Source of the DNA: Ectobius pallidus
Lineage: Eukaryota > Arthropoda > Insecta > Blattodea > Ectobiidae
Direction: 5' to 3'
DNA length: 64,000 bases
NCBI GenBank assembly: GCA_964059195.1
Contig: CAXKWD010000007.1
Location: 55,341,620 to 55,405,619, forward strand
The position numbers were made by a program, and so were the translations under genes. How positions within the stretch are numbered: the first letter of the stretch is position 1; each line of letters begins with the position of its first letter. Positions 22,143 through 31,344 of the stretch are shown here, piece by piece. Under the pieces are notes generated by a model, which did no database searches, was not told the origin of the DNA, and was given only the letters and a program-made list of their open reading frames with translations.

Positions 22143-22508
22143 TGTAACCCACTTGCCAGGAAGTGTTTGCCACCATAGCCACTTTAGAACGTTTTGCTGC
22201 AACATCCGAATCATCTGCTGGGTTTACTGAAGCTGTGAATACAATTGGCCGTAAAGTTTCCATGCACTTTCATTCCCATCAGTGACAGCGCAACTTACTT
22301 GAATTTTTCAACAGGAAATGATCTTTTTTAAAAGGTAGGCCTAATTACATAGCCTACTTTTGCATGTAACAGTATTTTCTACGATAGCATATACCGTAAT
22401 TGGTTCATTAAAAAAAAAAAATTAGTCCCCAGTTAGAACGAATTTTTTTTAACACGAACCCTTCATTTTTCGGTCCCTTGGAATTCGTGTTAACGAGGTT
22501 TTACTGTA

Positions 22509-23362
22509 TACATATTAATTACATCTATCAAGTTTTTATAGTCTTTGTTTGGGGGATTGGAATTTATATTGAGGTCTCCTAGTATGATTAACTTTTTGTC
22601 ATTCTTTATATGGTCATTGAGAAGCTTCTCAAGTTGGGTGATAAATTCCAAGACTGGTGCATTTGGTGATCGATATATCCCTATCACAACGATATGTTGA
22701 TTTTGTATACAAATTTTTATGGCGGTGATTTCTATTGTCATTTCTAGGGAATAACTGTTAATTTCTTGGATATTTTGTAAATCTAGGCCTAATCTACTCT
22801 GAACAAATATGGCTACTCCGCCTCCCTTATGTTCACTTCTACTGAATTCTGCTACTAGGGTATAGTTTTTTATTCTATGTGCTTGGATTTGTTCTCGTTT
22901 TAGCCCATGCTCTGTTAAGACAACTACCTGGGGATTTATTTCAATGAGAAATACTTCCAGAGATTCTGTTTTATTGGATATGCTCTGGATATTTTGATGT
23001 AAAATCCTGAGACTTTGATTAGAGCTATGTTGGTCATTATGTGTGTCCTGTTTAACATTTCCCTTTTCTACAGGTTCACATATTAGTTTCCCTGGTTGTG
23101 GGTTGGTAGTGTGATTATGTTAGGCTTAGATCTATTACTGACCTTGGTATTTATGGTCTTGGTGATTACCTCAACAATTTTTGCTTTGCCATAATTATTT
23201 AAATGCAGACCATGAGTAGTATAGCATTCTCTTTCAAAACTATTTACATCTAACAGCTGTACATTCCTGAAATGTTTGCATGCACTCTTGATTTTGCTGT
23301 TGCATTCATACACTTCTCTGTTAACGCTGGAATGTTTACTCAGATCATACCTGTGAGGTAAT
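22509..23362 (-). pseudogene. LINE B: ORF1 esterase C-terminus and ORF2 endonuclease
   Basis: The 5'-most part on the minus strand (23362-23083) is the end of an ORF1 esterase domain: LPHRYDLSKHSSVNREV and HGLHLNNYGKAK. It is followed by the ORF2 endonuclease: HQNIQSISNKTESLEVF, VVVLTEHGL (catalytic Glu), HKGGGVAIFVQ, VIGIYRSPNAPV and LIILGDLNINSN. It is 5'-truncated at about 23362, where LINE A resumes. The Tigger-like element interrupts ORF2 at the TA of 22507-22508. Confidence 0.85.
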
Positions 23363-23365
23363 AGA

Positions 23366-25008
23366 AATAAGAGGGCAAAACAAGGTGAATGGTATACCCC
23401 TGAGCTGTCCAATATGAAGAAAAAAGTTCTATTATATTTAGATCTATACAGGAGACACAAAAATGATTATATTAAGTATAGAAGAGATTATAAAATTGCC
23501 ATTAACGAAGCCAAAAGACTTAGTAACTTAAAAAGTATTTATAAAGCTAAGAATAAGTGTAAAAAAGCATGGAAAGTAATAAATTCCGTAGCTAAAAATG
23601 GCAAGAAAGAAGAAGTAGCACTTAACCCAAATGACTTCAATAAATTCTGTGCACTATCAGTTCAAGAAATCTGTGATAGCATGAATAAGCCTTCAGTTAC
23701 TCCATTAAATTTATTAAAAACTCAAAATGAAAAATTGCATCCCACTAGTTTTGGTTTTAATGAAAAAACCACTAATGTAGTCCTAGACATCGTTAAAAAA
23801 ATGAAATCTTCAGATAGTGTAGATATTTATAGTTTATCTAGTAATATCATTAAAAAAATAATTGACTGTATTATAGACCCAATGGTTTATTTGATAAATA
23901 GATGTCTTAATACCGGTATATTCCCAAATGTATTAAAACTGTCGAGAGTGGTTCCGATATATAAAAAAGGAGATAAATCATGCCCTTCTAGTTATAGACC
24001 AATTTCTCTTACTCCAGTTTTCTCAAATATAATTGAAATCATAATCTACACACAGTTTTGCAGTTACTTAAGCCAGAGTGACATAATTTGTAAGGAACAA
24101 TTTGGTTTTATTAAGGGGAAATCTACTATTGATGCCATGGTTTTACTCACTTTTGAAAACAAGGGCTTTATTAATGCTACATTCTGCGACTTGAGCAAAG
24201 CCTTCGATTGTGTAGACCACGAGGTCCTCTTAGATAAGCTAGTTTACTATGGAGTCTCAGATAAAGGTCTATCACTGCTGAGATCATTTCTAGTGAGTCG
24301 ACAGCAGATAGTGTGTATAGGTAACGATAGGTCTCAAGTTTGGTGTACCACAGGGCTCAGTGCTCGGACCCCTGTTGTTTACTTTAATGATTAATGACTT
24401 GCCACATTTCATGAACACTCAAACAATATTATATGCAGACGACACAACTTTTTTAAATTTTAGTTCTGATTTTAATGAGCTTCAGAACTTAACTCAAAAT
24501 ACTATGGCACAAGCTTCAATTTGGTTTAGGGCCAATGGATTTTTATTAAATACCAGTAAAACTCAAGAAATATTTTTTAGTCTTAGAGATTTACCAGTAG
24601 AAAATAGTACAGAAAGCGTTAAGTTTTTAGGTATAGGCTATATCTAGATATGAAGCTGAACTGGGAACCACATGTCAATTATATTACTACTAAATTGTCT
24701 AGGGTTATATATCTTATAAGAAAACTGAAAGTGTTTGTGCCAGATAACTATATAAGATCTGCATACTTTGCGTTCTTCCAAAGTATAATCTCATATGGCA
24801 TATTACTTTGGGGAAATAGTGTCCATATTCAACGCATTCTGATACTGCAAAAGAAGGTAGTTAGGGTAATAACAAACTCACACAAACTAGAACATTGTAG
24901 ACCTTTGTTTACTAAATTACGTTGTCTTACCATAGTTAACCTTTATATTTATAATGTACTGCTTTATACAAAAAACAATCTGTCATGCCATAACTTAAAA
25001 AAAGATAT
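23366..25008 (+). pseudogene. LINE A, piece 4: ORF2 reverse transcriptase
   Basis: It resumes with KRAKQGEWYTPELSNM, the usual linker to the RT. The RT motifs are VPIYKKGDKSCPSSYRPISL, CDLSKAFDCVDHEVLLDKL and, after a frameshift near 24360 at the GLSVLGPLLF position, INDLPHF and ILYADDTTFL. A second break lies near 24645. The C-terminal region reads LNWEPHVNYI, SIISYGILLWG and RILILQKKVVRVI. It is cut at 25008 by the second copy of the 4-bp-TSD element, at KDMG. Confidence 0.9.
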
Positions 25009-26281
25009 GGGTGATTCTTCAAATACGGGAAAATTTGCGATCCGGAGTGATATTTCCCTTCAAATTCAACTTAAAAAAAAATTAAAATAAAAGTTTGTTT
25101 CTACTACTTCCATACTTCAACTATCAGTTTGAAATGTCACTAACTTTAAATTCTGATATTCCAAAATCGAATTTAATTCAATGAAATGTCATCCACATGC
25201 CCTGTCCCAAACCTCGGTTTTGTATATTCTAATGCATTTTTCCACAAAACAAAATGTTATTTCCTTTTCAACTTTTTTCCTGTCAATGAGTATGAATGGG
25301 TGAAGAATATTAACCCCTAAAAAATAAAATGAAATAAAATTGTCACCCCACCTAATGAACATAAAGAATGTCCCAAGGGTTTTTGGTCATCCACATGGCT
25401 GATAAGAATGGAATTTTTTCTGCAGAAATGAGAAATTTGTAAAACTGGCAACAGTGTTAGAAAGCCAACAGGGCAGCTTGTGGTTGAATTGTAAGGTTGA
25501 ATTTAGCTTGCTTACAAACAGTTTGGGATTAACAAAGGACTTTGTATCATTTTCAAGGAAAACGTTTTTATTCCCCGTCATTAACATGGCTTCTAGAAAG
25601 TAGGCAGAAAGTGAATATTAATTAATTTTGATTATGCACTATGATAAACCTTCCAATTCAAAGTACCTGACTGAAGTTGAGCCTAAAGAGGTTTAGAAAT
25701 GGCTTGCTGAGACCACTTAAACTCCTTTTTTGTCATCCACATGCCTGATTTTTGTGTCATCCACATGTCTCATGAAGGGGTATGTGGATGACTCTCAAGT
25801 CATGTAGATGATAAATGTAGGATACTATTGTGTTTGCGGTGTCTGTGAGCTGTACTTAAGATCTTAAAACTGATTAAATGAATTTCTGCTTGATTCCCCC
25901 CTCCCCCAAAACCATAAAAACACAGTCTCGTTAAAATTACATTAATTCCGGAGTACACACACAAATTTGCAAATTTGGTGCAAAATCAACTGAAGTATGC
26001 TGAGAAAAATATGAAATCACATAAAGAAAAGCAGATTGTTGCCAAAGTTAGTCATTAATGTGGCCTTCTGCCATCCACATGTACACGGATGTCATCCACA
26101 TGGCTTTAAAAAAATAAGGAAATAAAAATAAATAAAAATATAAACATTTAAGCTCTGCTGGTGTCATATTATAATCAAGTAACCCCTGAAGTATTTTTGT
26201 GATTTTTTTGAGATTTTTTAAACAAAGTAAAAAATTTGGATTTTACACACTCCAAATTTTCCCGTATTTGAAGAATCACCC
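25009..26281. mobile_element. Unassigned TIR element with 4-bp TSD, copy 2
   Basis: The inverted ends are identical for about 29 bp, starting GGGTGATTCTTCAAATACGG. They are flanked by ATAT (25005-25008 and 26282-26285). The interior has no convincing ORF but repeats GTCATCCACATG (near 25189, 25386, 25731, 25756, 26075, 26095, plus one inverted near 25781). End consensus (GGGTNATTCT), length (1273 bp), TSD length and repeated-motif layout all match 6497-7743, although the interiors do not look alike. I therefore treat them as two families of one group. Confidence 0.85.
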
Positions 26282-26824
26282 ATATACATAATTATAATAC
26301 CAGACAAAGTAAGAAAATAAAATCATGTAAACTGATGTAACAAAGTGCCAGTATGATTTTGTTTAATCAGTTATGACTGCAATTATGATATGCAGAATAT
26401 GTTTTTTTAAAAATTGATTTCCAAGTTAAGCTCCAGATTTATTCATTAAGCAGGGCTTACGGAAGAAGAAAGATCTACCATCTCGGCCACCTGGGTCATT
26501 TTAACGGTCTAGTTGGATAAGCGCATGTAAATCAATATGTTTTTTGCCATAGCTACCTGTATTTTAATTTCCAAGGCCTTATAAGATCACAGTAAAACAA
26601 TAGGCTATGTTGTCAAGATAACTGATTTTCATTTTTTTTAAATACATTCTTTCAAATACGTATATCACCATAAAATAGGCACTAAATTGAGCATTACTCC
26701 GAAACAGGTCAACCGATTTTATCCATTATGAATAGATGTCTTCCCATGGACATTATAAATGTGTATACCAAGTTTCATAAAAATCCGGTAAAGCGTATTT
26801 GAGTTACCGCGTCTTTAATATGAC
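26282..26824 (+). pseudogene. LINE A, piece 5: C-terminal codons and 3' region
   Basis: Right after the insertion the frame continues IHNYNTRQSKKIKS, the conserved HNTR-type segment near the C-terminus of such ORF2 proteins, then degenerates. The rest (26340-26824) has no readable motif. A stretch near 26765 (CCAAGTTTCATAAAAATCC) resembles a phrase common in insect dispersed repeats. How much of this belongs to LINE A is uncertain. Confidence 0.55.
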
Positions 26825-27081
26825 TTAAAAGGAAAAGTAAACTAAAAATTCAGTGTCATTTTCTTCGTACAGATTGAAAGAAAATGTTTTTAAGGAATGA
26901 TATTCACTGTTAGAAATGTTTTACACCTTCACATTCAATCACAAAACGAATATGTTTATTGTAACGCGGTGGGCGCGTGACGTCACGCTTGACGAGTGCT
27001 TGACTCAGTCTCGCCCGGTGAAAGATAGTTCACAGCATTCTGTCCACTGTTTCAGTTTTTTAGTGAGTATCTGTTCAAACA

Positions 27082-27751
27082 ATGGTTTATTGTTGTGTTG
27101 TGGGATGTACATACTCATCGTCGAAGAGTGATAACACACTTAAAATATCTTTCCATCGATTTCCCAACAGAGATAAGTCACCCGAACGTTATAAGCAATG
27201 GCAGATAGAAATAAAAAGAGAAAAATTTGTTCCTAGTAAATACAGTACGGTTTGTTCACAACATTTTGAAGAAAATGATACCGAGCTTTCGGTACAGTTA
27301 TGAAAACAGTTAACTGGAGAAACCCCGCAATCTGTTTAGAAAAAGAAGTGCTGTGCCATCACTTCTTTTGCGTGGGAAATCTGAAACACCGCCAATGAAG
27401 AAAAGAAAATCGTCGTACTTGAGGAAGAAGGAAATGAGAGAGTTGTTGCAAGATTCGAACAGTAATCCATTAGTAACCGGGAATGGACAAATCATGAATG
27501 TGGAATCTAGTCTTTATGACGAAAATTCAGTTTCTAACAGCGTAGGCGTTCAGTGTGAACTAGGAAATGAAACTTATGCCAATGTTTCCACAGATTCAAT
27601 GAATGCTTCTTCTGGAAATTGTGATTTAGATAGCTCTTTTAGCATTTCAGACATTTCTACTACCGCAAAAGAAGATTCTGAATCTGAAAGTGACTCTGTT
27701 CGTATCTTGAAAAATATTTTGTTTTTTAACTGTATTAGCTCTAAGTATTAA
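27082..27751 (+). pseudogene. THAP-domain protein fragment, frameshifted
   Basis: The first frame (27082-27303) starts MVYCCVVGCTYSS and continues with ISFHRFPNRDKSPERYKQW and TVCSQHFEENDTE. This is the C2CH zinc-binding THAP domain, a sequence-specific DNA-binding module common in P and Kolobok transposases. A frameshift near 27285 and a stop near 27315 separate it from a second frame (EKPRNLF-like, SAVPSLLLRGKSETPP, then an acidic Ser-rich stretch) ending at 27751. The last ~40 residues overlap the minus-strand domain and are probably not real. No catalytic domain follows. Confidence 0.8.
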
Positions 27752-28060
27752 CTGATAACGACTGGCAACTAGTGTATCTTTATTTATAATAACACTATCG
27801 AATGAGGCATATTGTGTTATACAGTCTACAACCCCCTTCTGTTCACAAATTACTTCACAGTCTCAACAACACACACTCTCGTGGCCCGTTTTCATATGTA
27901 TACACAGCCCACATTTACACCATTCCGTATTTTCTTTTCTTCCTTGCAATTCTTTCAATAATTCCTTGTCATTTTCTTTTCGTGTGATATTAATTTGTGA
28001 ATACCGAGATTTGTCCTTATAAGGTAACACTGCAGACATCTCTATCAACAACAAACACAA
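27710..28060 (-). pseudogene. Cysteine-rich domain resembling the P2X7 intracellular domain
   Basis: The minus-strand frame reads LKELQGRKENTEWCKCG, LCIHMKTGHESVCC, an in-frame stop (27863-27865), then DCEVICEQKG, VVDCITQYASFDSVI and VASRYQL. The spacing WCxCxxC...CC..C...CIT..  FxxV resembles the zinc-binding intracellular (ballast) domain of P2X7 and its stand-alone relatives in invertebrates. The assignment is from memory of the family pattern. Its location within the TTAA element, convergent with the THAP ORF, suggests that it is a second gene of that transposon or a captured domain. Confidence 0.6.
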
Positions 28061-28289
28061 ATGAGACTTTGTGGTGTATTAGAAACACACGCGCGAGCAT
28101 TACAGCAGCCGTCATCCTGCCAGCGAGTTAGTCAGGCGTGACGTCACAGGAGCGTTTTACTTCACCTGTACAAAGCGTAATATTAGGCGCCTGAAGTTCA
28201 CAAGATCACCATTCGTTTCGTAATTCAAAGCTCCTTGCGATGAGATTAAAATAAGAAAATGGTATTTTTTTAGTTTACCTTTCCTTTAA

Positions 28290-28475
28290 GAATTTATAGT
28301 TAGTAATAATTAGTAAATGTACAAGAAACTTAATGTAGTAATTTCACTTATATTGTAAAATTAGTTGTGAATTACGTATATAATTCGTGTTGTAATTTAT
28401 GTGTGTAATCTTTGTACTCCTGACTTTGTCTATTACCTAAATGGTTTAATGACAAGAAAATAAAATTATTATTAT
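28290..28475 (+). other. LINE A, piece 6: 3' end and (ATT)n tail
   Basis: AT-rich 3'-UTR-like sequence ending AATAAAATTATTATTATTA, the same kind of tail as LINE D (47320-47334). PLE2 has inserted in the tail; further ATT units follow PLE2 at 30106-30131. Assignment to LINE A is by position and tail type. Confidence 0.55.
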
Positions 28476-28744
28476 TAAGCACTTCTTTCGGGCTTGTAGG
28501 CCGTGGTCTATTTGACATTTCTGTGCCAAACGTTTCGTCCGCGACTGCGGCGGACATCCTCAGTGGCGGTGGAGTCTCGGGCGAAGCGTTCTGGTCGGCG
28601 GCTGGCTGTTGACTGAGTTGTCACCATGCTCTGCGGCAGTATTTATAGTCCTTGGAGTGGGGCAGGGATTTCGTGCGCTAACTTCCGATTGGTCGGCGAT
28701 GAGTGAGTTAGTGTGTGAATTGGTTGGACCGGGGCAGGCATCTC

Positions 28745-29800
28745 GTGAATTTTATGAACAGAAGGATGGAGTAGCTATGGGGAACCCTCTAAGCCCGATT
28801 GTGGCTAACCTGTACATGGAGAGTTTCGAGACCTCAGCACTAAGTACTGCACCACACAAACCCAGATGCTGGTTTCGTTACGTCGACGATACCTTCGTCA
28901 TTTGGAGCCAGGGGGAGGAAAAGCTAGAAGGATTTCGTCAACATCTGAATAATATCCACAATCGAATACAGTTCACCATGGAAAAAGAACAGAATGGACA
29001 ACTGGCATTTTTAGATGTACTAGTAAACAAGAAAGAAGACGGGTCCCTGGGTCATAGAGTTTTTCGCAAAGTCACCCACACAGACCGATATTTAAACAAA
29101 ATGTCAAATCACCATCCTAGCCAAAAGAGAGCAATGATGAAAACACTCGTCGACCGTGCCAACCGCATATGTGAAGACAATAATATACACGCGGAACTCC
29201 GCCACATAGATAATGCTCTACAGGCCAATGGATACTCGTCTCGTGAAGTAAAGAGAGCACTACGCCCGAATAATAGTACACGCAGCATTTGTGACGGTGT
29301 AAAAACAAAACAGATTACATTGCCATATTTGAGAAATACTACGGACCGGATTGCCAAGATTTTGAAGCAACATAATATCAAGACCATATTTACACCCACC
29401 ACTCAGTTACGAAATCTTTTCCGGTCAGCAAAGGATCGCAGAGAGCCATTAATGACGGCAGGTGTCTACAGAATCCGCTGTTCTTGTGGTTCAGTTTATA
29501 TTGGCACGACTCAGCGCAGTGTTAAGACCCGCATTGCCGAACACAAACGGAACTGCCGCTTGGGTCATACAGAGAAATCTGCAGTGGCTGAGCATGCTTT
29601 TGCCGACGGAGAACACGACATCTTGTTTCAAGAAACTGAAATACTGTCCACCATTAATCATTATCATACCAGGTTACAACGAGAGGCAATAGAGATCCAT
29701 AAGCATCCCAACAACTTTAACAGAAAAGAGGAAGGTGTTAAACTTCATTCAATTTGGTTTCCAGTATTAGCTAATACCAAGAAAAAACCATTTGGAAACA
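28745..29800 (+). CDS. PLE2 reverse transcriptase (partial) and GIY-YIG endonuclease
   Basis: A continuous frame of about 350 codons, open through the arms on both sides (28609-29985). The RT portion begins at KDGVAMGNPLSPIVANLYM, followed by CWFRYVDDTFVIW with the catalytic YVDD and LAFLDVLVNKKEDG. A linker of about 130 residues leads to GVYRIRCSCGSVYIGTTQRS, the GIY-YIG core after a CXC motif, and then RIAEHKRNCRLG and AVAEHAF. The N-terminal half of the RT is missing, and the N-terminal ~45 codons of the open frame come from the inverted arm. It is therefore a 5'-truncated copy, but the part present is unbroken. Confidence 0.85.
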
Positions 29801-29981
29801 GAGATGCCTGCCCCGGTCCAACCAATTCACACACTAACTCACTCATCGCCGACCAATCGGAAGTTAGCGCACGAAATCCCTGCCCCACTCCAAGGACTAT
29901 AAATACTGCCGCAGAGCATGGTGACAACTCAGTCAACAGCCAGCCGCCGACCAGAACGCTTCGCCCGAGACTCCACCGCCA

Positions 29982-30013
29982 CTGAGGATGTCCGCCGCAG
30001 TCGCGGACGAAAC
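29982..30013 (+). ncRNA. Hammerhead-like ribozyme core in PLE2 arm
   Basis: It reads CTGAGGA, one U, GTCCGC, a 7-nt loop, GCGGAC, then GAAAC: the hammerhead CUGANGA-stem II-GAAAC order, with a perfect 6-bp stem II and one extra base. An inverted copy lies in the left arm at about 28530-28562. PLE1 has the same architecture with a different stem sequence, and compensatory stem changes argue for a conserved RNA fold. Confidence 0.5.
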
Positions 30014-30343
30014 GTTTGGCACAGAAATGTCAAATAGACCACGGCCTACAAGCCCGAAAGAAGTGCTTAATATTGACTCCGGCCGTGAAAGCCTACAGTG
30101 TTTTATAAAATTATTATTATTATTATTATTAAAGAAGATGGCAGGTTCACATGATCTTTTCCCAACTGTACATCTGATGTGCAGTGAGTCTCAGGCAGAC
30201 TGTGGCCACTGCGCCACGTGTTGAGGAGCTTTTAAAATTCAGCAGTTACCATAAAAGTTATTATTCTCCTATGTGGTAGATTACAATTAAAAATAGATTT
30301 AAAAAATACAGAAACGTTTTTTCAACTGATTGAGTGATCAAAC

Positions 30344-31164
30344 AAGGGTCGTCCAGAATATTTGGCATAACTAAATATAATGAAAGATATTACCACAAAA
30401 TTTTACTTACAAAGATATAGTACCTTACTCTATTTCTCAACGTAATCGCCATTCTTGACAAGGCATTTATTGTAACATGGTAATAGTTTTTCAATGCTGT
30501 TATTATACTCTTCTACTGCCACTTTGAGGTCTTTGTCAGTTGGGAACTCTTTTCCACCCAAAAAGTCCTTCAGTTTCGGAAAGAAGTGAAAATCGCTGGA
30601 TGTGAGAATCAACATTGAAGTTGTGCCTGTATCTGAGCAGCCTAATGAGACCGAGCTTTGTTGTGAATCAAAATCACCTTTTTAGACAACTTTCTAATCC
30701 TTGTTTGGATAGCACGTTGCATTCATTGAAGAATTGCACAAAATGCCTCTGCATTTATTCCTTGCCTTCTTACCAGAAACTCGAGGCTCAGGTCTTTAGC
30801 AGTAGAAGAGTATAACATCGGCATTGAAAAACTAGTAGGCCTATTACGTTACAATAATAATTAAGGAATCGCGCACAATGTGCATTATCTTAACCTAAGA
30901 CTTAACCTACCCAGTCCTGAACCCGGGGAGGGGATCTTTCACTACTGAAAAATCCCCGACCCGGCCGGGAATCGAACCCGGGCCGCCGGAGTGGAAGGCA
31001 GGCGTGCTACCGACTCACCCACAGCGGCGGACTCAATAAATGCCTTGATAGTAATAGTGATTATGGTAAGAAATAGAGTAAGGTTCTGTATCTTATGTTG
31101 ATATATTTTGTTACTAGGCAATTTAGTTATGCCAAATCGTTCTTTACTTTCTGGACGACCCTCG
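30344..31164 (-). mobile_element. Decayed mariner-like element with nested SINE
   Basis: The ends are inverted copies of AGGGTCGTCCAGAA followed by TTTGGCATAAC. The right end is followed by TA; the left TA is lost. The minus strand at 30430-30615 encodes a mariner transposase C-terminus: SSDFHFFPKLKDFLGGKEF and CLVKNGDYVEK. The catalytic first and second Asp regions are absent or unreadable. A tRNA-related SINE lies within (30850-31032). Confidence 0.8.
30850..31032 (-). mobile_element. tRNA-derived SINE (minus strand)
   Basis: Read on the minus strand it begins near GAGTCCGCCGCTGTGGGTGA, with an A-box-like TGGGTGAGTCGGTAGCACGC and the B box GGGTTCGATTCCCGG. The anticodon-loop region CTGCCTTCCACTC resembles tRNA-Gly. 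A tRNA-unrelated body with CCCCGGGTTCAGGACTGGG follows. It is inserted in the decayed mariner. Confidence 0.75.
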
Positions 31165-31344
31165 TACCTTGCTTCTACCTCGATTTCTGGCAGACTGCCA
31201 TACAAGTCTATGGCACTACCTGACAAGTGGCTAAGTAGTGTGAATATGGCTATGAGCATGACTTTTGATACAATAAATAAAGGTATATCCTTAACAAGAG
31301 AAGTTGAAGTGGAAGTTGAATTGATAGAAGACAAAAGTGCACTA

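Larger units (their letters stand above)
20346..22506. mobile_element. Tigger/pogo-like element inside LINE B
   Basis: The ends both start CAGTAAAACCTCGTTAACA, flanked by TA (20344-20345 and 22507-22508). Once the nested CAGGG element (20864-22142) is removed, about 880 bp remain, with no transposase catalytic motifs; a short minus-strand frame near 22150-22263 could be an N-terminal remnant. TA duplication and CAGTAAAACC ends fit pogo/Tigger. Confidence 0.85.
26829..28285. mobile_element. TTAA-flanked THAP element (Kolobok-like)
   Basis: The ends are AAGGAAAAGTAAACTAAAAA and, inverted, AGGAAAGGTAAACTAAAAA. Both sides are flanked by TTAA (26825-26828 and 28286-28289). A TTAA duplication with purine-rich ends and a THAP gene fits the Kolobok superfamily. 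The element holds a broken THAP ORF on the plus strand and a cysteine-rich domain on the minus strand, but no DDE catalytic domain, so it is internally deleted and non-autonomous. Confidence 0.75.
28476..30100 (+). mobile_element. Penelope-like element with 268-bp inverted arms (PLE2)
   Basis: The left arm 28476-28743 and the right arm 29801-30069 are near-identical inverted copies, starting TAAGCACTTCTTTCGGG from the outside. The body between them encodes an RT fragment and a GIY-YIG endonuclease. The right side extends to about 30100, then (ATT)n follows. An inverted arm plus a 5'-truncated body is a common PLE insertion form. Arms that look almost identical imply recent insertion. Confidence 0.9.

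Noticed and set aside
28609..28744. N-terminal part of the 458-codon PLE2 ORF as a real protein start
   Set aside because: This part is the inverted arm; the same sequence read inverted forms the C-terminal end of the frame. The PLE protein begins within the RT.
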